A stretch of 64,000 nt of DNA from Candidatus Egerieimonas intestinavium (GTDB taxonomy: Bacteria > Bacillota > Clostridia > Lachnospirales > Lachnospiraceae). Position numbers and translations under genes: made by a program. The stretch is from assembly GCA_018711815.1 (NCBI GenBank), contig DVHU01000008.1, positions 1 to 64,000 of the forward strand, written 5' to 3'. Shown piece by piece: positions 60,388 through 64,000 of this stretch; the stretch's first letter is position 1; each line of letters opens with the position of its first letter. Below the pieces are notes generated by a model that saw nothing but the letters and a program-made list of their open reading frames with translations, was not told where the DNA came from and searched no databases.

Positions 60388-61080
60388 TTACTCTTTTCTG
60401 GGATCAATGATCTTAACGGCGTCTGCAACACGGCCATACTGTCCGCTGGCCTTCTCCCATGCGGTGGTGGGATCGTCGCCCTGCTTGATAAAGTCGGTCA
60501 TCTTGCCCAGATTTACGAACTTATAACCGATGATGCAGTCGTCGGCATCCAGTGCGATTCCGGTTACATAGCCCTCTGCCATCTCCAGGTAACGGGGGCC
60601 TTTCTTCAGAGTACCGTACATAGTACCAACCTGAGAGCGCAGACCCTTGCCCAGGTCCTCCAGACCTGCGCCGATGGGCAGACCATCCTCAGAAAATGCA
60701 CTCTGGGTACGTCCGTAAACGATCTGCAGGAACAGCTCTCTCATGGCGGTATTGATGGCGTCGCAGACAAGGTCTGTATTCAGCGCCTCCAGAAGAGTTC
60801 TGCCCGGAAGGATCTCAGCTGCCATAGCTGCGGAATGAGTCATACCTGAACATCCTAAAGTCTCAACCAATGCCTCCTGGATGATACCGTCCTTCACGTT
60901 CAGCGTCAGCTTGCATGCGCCCTGCTGAGGTGCACACCAGCCCACACCGTGAGTCAGGCCGGAGATGTCCTTGATCTCTTTTGCCTGTACCCATTTTGCC
61001 TCCTCCGGAATCGGAGCTGCGCCGTGATTAACGCCTTGTGCTACAGGACACATCATTTCTACTTCATGTGAATAAATCAT
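60388..61080 (-). CDS. NifU-like iron-sulfur scaffold domain protein
   Basis: 230 residues from ATG 61080 (AAAGGAG eight bases upstream; an ATG at 61101 has no site). Cysteines at 11, 49, 56 and 77 (MMCPVAQG, WCAPQQGACKL, LGCSGMTHSAAMAAE) match in part the three-Cys pattern of NifU/IscU scaffolds. The C-terminal half is different and longer. It is the first gene of the two-gene operon with GGGtGRT. It may assemble a cluster for its partner. Confidence 0.82.
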   Translation of the reverse strand: MIYSHEVEMMCPVAQGVNHGAAPIPEEAKWVQAKEIKDISGLTHGVGWCAPQQGACKLTLNVKDGIIQEALVETLGCSGMTHSAAMAAEILPGRTLLEALNTDLVCDAINTAMRELFLQIVYGRTQSAFSEDGLPIGAGLEDLGKGLRSQVGTMYGTLKKGPRYLEMAEGYVTGIALDADDCIIGYKFVNLGKMTDFIKQGDDPTTAWEKASGQYGRVADAVKIIDPRKE

Positions 61081-61243
61081 TGTAAGACTCCTTTCAAACA
61101 TATAATTTTTTGAGATATGTATCCCATGCGACCCTTCCTGAAAAGGATCACATATTTATTTTATTTTCTCATAAATTGCATGGTAAGTCCAGTAAAACTT
61201 TCAAATCCCGCAACTTTTAGACAGGAACTCCTCTCCCTGCGAA

Positions 61244-61310
61244 GTTCTGAGGAAGCTCTCCGTCAGTTCTGAAGGAGCTCTTCCGTCAGTTCTGAAAAGC
61301 TCTCCCGTCA
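61244..61310. repeat. Three tandem 22-23 nt repeats after the ABC permease
   Basis: Copies at 61244-61265, 61266-61288 and 61289-61310 share GTTCTGA, AGCTCT and CCGTCA. On the minus strand each unit starts TGACGG, and the first includes the permease stop codon (61310-61308). Confidence 0.85.
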
Positions 61311-62900
61311 GCCGTTGATCTCCATCCGGGAGAAGCTGTGGGCCCCCGCCAGCATCAGGATCACCGTCATCACGCACAGGAATATCAGCCCCGCCAGAAG
61401 GCCCGCCACAGGCCCTAGGGCCATGTTGGCGATGAGCACCGCCGGGAGGGCGGTGAACACCGCGGTGAAGGACAGCAGCATCCGCAGCAGAGTCCTGCCG
61501 TAGGAGGGAATGGTATTGCTCAGGTACGTCTCGCAGATTACATCCGCGTACAGACGCACCGCCGCCATGGCCACATACAGGGGCAGATACAGGGCTGCCA
61601 TCCACCAGGGCAGCCTGAGCACCCAGCACAGGGGCGCGATGATAATCAGGCCGTGGGCCGCGCTGACCACATGCTCCATCAGAGTGGCGTACCAAAGCTT
61701 TTTAAAGGCCAGGTCCGGTATCAGGAAAATATACGGGTTATCCCTCTCCCGGCTCCAGCGGTTCTGCTGGCCGGAAAAGACCAGGGCAAAGTACAGAAGC
61801 CCCAGGGGAATCACATAGTACCTTAAATCCCCCATGGAATTCAGCGTCTCCACCAGATTTCCCTCCTGGTAAATCAGCCAGGTGACAAAGCCGGCCACAA
61901 AAATGGCAAAAAGAGTCTGACCGCCGAAAATAAACCATCTGTTCTTTCTGGCCTCCAGATACTGCCGGTAAAACACCGCCCGGGCTCCGCCTCCCCTGTA
62001 GGTAACTTTGGCCCGGCGCAGCTTCTGCTTCTGCCCCACCCGGGCCACCTGGCCCTTCTCCGCCCGGGCCCGGGCCTCCTGGTAATCGTCGGCGAATTTC
62101 ATGGCGTCCTCATAATAAGCACCCGTGCAGCGCAGCTTCACCGCCAGCGCCAGCAGAGTCCCCAGAGCCGCCAGATACAGCAGGGCGGCCGTAATATTTA
62201 CCGGATCCGGCCCCAGGATAATCAGGCGGTACACGCCGATCTCCCAGCCCAGAAGGGGAATCATCTGTACCCAGGTGCCCGAGAGGAATTCCCGGATCAC
62301 CGCCCAGGAAAATCCCCGGCGGATAATCAGCGCCACGGCCAGCAGAAGAAAGCAGCCGATCATCAGATACATCAGGCGCCCGAAGCGCCGATTGGCCTTC
62401 TGGGAAAAGCGCTCGTTTCCATAGAGGCAGATGACCAGGCAGACCTCCAAAAGGCCGCTGAAAAAAATGTTGAACAGGCAGTACAAAAGCATGGAAACTG
62501 CCGGCACATGAAACCAGAAAATCCCCGCCAGAAACAGCAGCAGGCTTACAATCACATTGGTCATGTGGGTTCGCAGGGTAGCGTTGACCAGGGCCATCTT
62601 CGGGGAAATAGGGGCCGGGAACATCAGCTGCACGTCGCAGGGCAGAAACAGAAGCCCCTTTCTCCTGGCGTAGGCGGCATAGTTGGCCGGCGCCAGATAC
62701 AGATTGACCGCCGAGAGAAACAGCACAAAATATTCCGGACTCCCCAGGCCGGCCGTCCGTATGGAGCTGCCCAGGGAGGGCAGCACAAAGCAGGCGTAAA
62801 GAATGATGAGAACCAGCCAGATCCAGGTTCCCAGTTTCCGGACGGCCCGCCGGAGACGGTTTTTATTTCCCGTGATATGCAGATACAGGATCGCTCTCAT
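61308..62900 (-). CDS. ABC exporter membrane subunit
   Basis: 530 residues from ATG 62900, overlapping the ATPase stop as ATGA; AGGAGGAGG is upstream. It has about 12 to 14 membrane segments with basic loops (QKLRRAKVTYRGGGARAVFY). The pattern of the first part (LFLSAVNLYLAPANYAAYAR, FLPCDVQLMFPAPISPKMAL) matches the putative ABC exporter family. Substrate unknown. Three tandem repeats follow its stop. Confidence 0.82.
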   Translation of the reverse strand: MRAILYLHITGNKNRLRRAVRKLGTWIWLVLIILYACFVLPSLGSSIRTAGLGSPEYFVLFLSAVNLYLAPANYAAYARRKGLLFLPCDVQLMFPAPISPKMALVNATLRTHMTNVIVSLLLFLAGIFWFHVPAVSMLLYCLFNIFFSGLLEVCLVICLYGNERFSQKANRRFGRLMYLMIGCFLLLAVALIIRRGFSWAVIREFLSGTWVQMIPLLGWEIGVYRLIILGPDPVNITAALLYLAALGTLLALAVKLRCTGAYYEDAMKFADDYQEARARAEKGQVARVGQKQKLRRAKVTYRGGGARAVFYRQYLEARKNRWFIFGGQTLFAIFVAGFVTWLIYQEGNLVETLNSMGDLRYYVIPLGLLYFALVFSGQQNRWSRERDNPYIFLIPDLAFKKLWYATLMEHVVSAAHGLIIIAPLCWVLRLPWWMAALYLPLYVAMAAVRLYADVICETYLSNTIPSYGRTLLRMLLSFTAVFTALPAVLIANMALGPVAGLLAGLIFLCVMTVILMLAGAHSFSRMEING

Positions 62901-63619
62901 GATGTCTCCTCCTCCTGATTGTCTTTTTCCTCTCTCTCCGTCACGGAGAAAAAGAGCTCGTCCAGATTCTGGTCCCCCACCTGGTCCCGGCGGTAAACGG
63001 CCAGAATCTTTCCCTTCTCCATCACGTACACGGTATCCCACAGCTCCTCCACCATCTCCAGCATGTGGGTGCTGATCAGGATGGTGGCTCCCTGGTTTTT
63101 CAGCTCCAGGACGATCTCCTTTAGCTCCTTGATGGCCTTGGGATCCAGGCCCACCATGGGCTCGTCCAGCAGCAGCACCCGGGGGCGGATCAGCAGGGCG
63201 CAGCAGATGCTCACCTTCTGCATCATTCCCTTGGAGAGCTCGCTGCCCATCTTCCCCCGCTTGTCGTCCAGCTCCAGCCGCCGCAGCAGATCGTCGATCT
63301 CCTGCTGGGTCACCTCTATCTGATAGGCCCGGCGGATGTACTCCAGATGCTCCTCCACACTCAGGGTCTGAAAGAGAGCCGGCAGCTCCGGCACGTAGCC
63401 GAAGATCCGCTTGGCCTGCATGCTTCTGGCAGGGAAGCCGTCGATGCGCACTTCTCCCTTATATTTCAGAAGCCCCGCGATACTTTTGATAACCGTGGAC
63501 TTTCCCGCCCCGTTGGGGCCCAGAAGAATTCCGATGGTTCCGTCCTCCACAGTAAAGCTCACCTGGTCCACAGCCAGATTTTGTTCATAGGATTTTGTCA
63601 GTTCTCTAATCTCCAGCAT
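62897..63619 (-). CDS. ABC transporter ATP-binding subunit
   Basis: 240 residues from ATG 63619 (GGGAGGAG upstream). Walker A is GPNGAGKS (34-41), the signature is ELSKGMMQKVSI, Walker B is LLLDEP and the switch His is in ISTHMLEM. It pairs with the membrane subunit downstream, forming a type II exporter of the drug or lantibiotic immunity style. Confidence 0.92.
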   Translation of the reverse strand: MLEIRELTKSYEQNLAVDQVSFTVEDGTIGILLGPNGAGKSTVIKSIAGLLKYKGEVRIDGFPARSMQAKRIFGYVPELPALFQTLSVEEHLEYIRRAYQIEVTQQEIDDLLRRLELDDKRGKMGSELSKGMMQKVSICCALLIRPRVLLLDEPMVGLDPKAIKELKEIVLELKNQGATILISTHMLEMVEELWDTVYVMEKGKILAVYRRDQVGDQNLDELFFSVTEREEKDNQEEETS

Positions 63620-63656
63620 ATTTTGCTCCTCCCTCAGGGGTTTCATCATTTCTTTT

Positions 63657-63685
63657 ATTTTATCTGGAATATTGTCAGATTACAA
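63657..63685 (-). promoter_or_regulatory. Promoter of the ABC exporter operon
   Basis: Minus strand: -35 TTGTAA (63685-63680), 17-nt spacer, -10 TAAAAT (63662-63657). Confidence 0.5.
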
Positions 63686-63859
63686 CTTAATATTTTCTTA
63701 CTAATCAAAGAATTATCCTCTATTTTCCACAATCATTTTTTCTATATAGGTATTGCCTATATCAAACATCACAAAATCCGATTATCCACTTATAAGAAAA
63801 AATGGTATAATGAAACAGATAAGCCAGGAAATGAACGAAAAACGAAAGGAAGTAAAGGA

Positions 63860-64000
63860 ATGAGCGCAAAAAACATACTGATCCTCGGCGGCGTGGCGGC
63901 CGGAACAAAGGTCGCCGCCAAATTAATGCGTGAGAATCGCGATTTCAACGTGACCATCCTGACTGCGGGAAAGGATATTTCCTACGCAGGCTGCGGACTC
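63860..64000 (+). CDS. FAD-dependent pyridine nucleotide-disulfide oxidoreductase, 5' part only
   Basis: 47 residues are visible before the window ends. MSAKNILILGGVAAGTKVAA gives the FAD-binding GxxAxG motif, and ISYAGCGL at about residue 40 carries the single active-site Cys seen in CoA-disulfide reductases, NADH oxidases and NADH peroxidases. Start ATG 63860 follows AAAGGAAGTAAAGG. A -10 TATAAT lies at 63806-63811. The family member cannot be fixed from this fragment. Confidence 0.8.
   Translation, partial: MSAKNILILGGVAAGTKVAAKLMRENRDFNVTILTAGKDISYAGCGL

Overview
The window looks like a chromosomal segment from a GC-rich, spore-forming, anaerobic Clostridia member, most likely a Lachnospiraceae. 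Support: two T-box leaders, a ZTP riboswitch, a 6S-like RNA, a SpoIID homologue, the GGGtGRT/NifU-like gene pair, strong Shine-Dalgarno sites and a type I-C CRISPR-Cas system. The species cannot be named from sequence alone.

Layout, left to right. 1-910 is the start of an AT-rich polysaccharide flippase that runs off the edge. 986-4784 holds a membrane protein of unknown role and an EF-G-like GTPase. 4980-8382 is an aromatic amino acid operon (aroF-tyrA-aroA). 8383-17803 is the type I-C CRISPR-Cas locus: a transposase remnant, a 16-repeat array, a leader, then cas2, cas1, cas4, cas7, cas8c and cas5 (read leftward from one promoter), and cas3 as a separate unit. 17979-24581 carries queA, a histidine phosphatase, pheS-pheT under a Phe T-box, and a BrkB-type protein. 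24652-34644 carries a SpoIID-like protein, galM, 6S-like RNA, thrC, leuA under a Leu T-box, tRNA-Pro, leuD, leuC and a divergent LysR regulator. 34664-41708 carries a lipoprotein cyclophilin, ilvC, ilvN and an MBOAT/DHHW/SGNH acyl-transfer cassette. 41796-54169 carries a Spx/ArsC-like protein, yaaA, carB, a nucleoid-associated protein, a DcuC-like transporter with a nucleoside hydrolase and a LysR regulator, a ZTP-controlled formate/nitrite channel, and a glycogen debranching enzyme. 54170-59300 is a lower-GC accessory patch: two lipoproteins, a frameshifted MerR regulator, a MATE pump, and a three-gene toxin-antitoxin cluster. 59360-64000 carries GGGtGRT/NifU-like, an ABC exporter pair, and the start of an FAD/NAD disulfide oxidoreductase.

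Most striking observation. The gap between cas3 and cas5 (15564-15650) holds a crRNA-like unit on the + strand. It has a compact hairpin followed by an 11-nt handle nearly identical to the array's crRNA handle. Its guide start matches 9 of 10 bases next to a TTC PAM in the cas5 operon promoter; the only mismatch is position 6, the base that does not pair in type I seeds. A sigma-A-like promoter would start transcription at the first base of the pseudo-repeat. This has the architecture of a CRISPR-derived guide RNA (CreR type) that turns Cascade into a repressor of its own operon.

Branched-chain and aromatic supply dominates the metabolic content (leuA, leuC, leuD, ilvC, ilvN, thrC, aroF, tyrA, aroA, pheS, pheT), with control by tRNA charging (T-boxes), a one-carbon signal (ZTP) and a LysR protein acting on a palindrome that contains both divergent -10 boxes.
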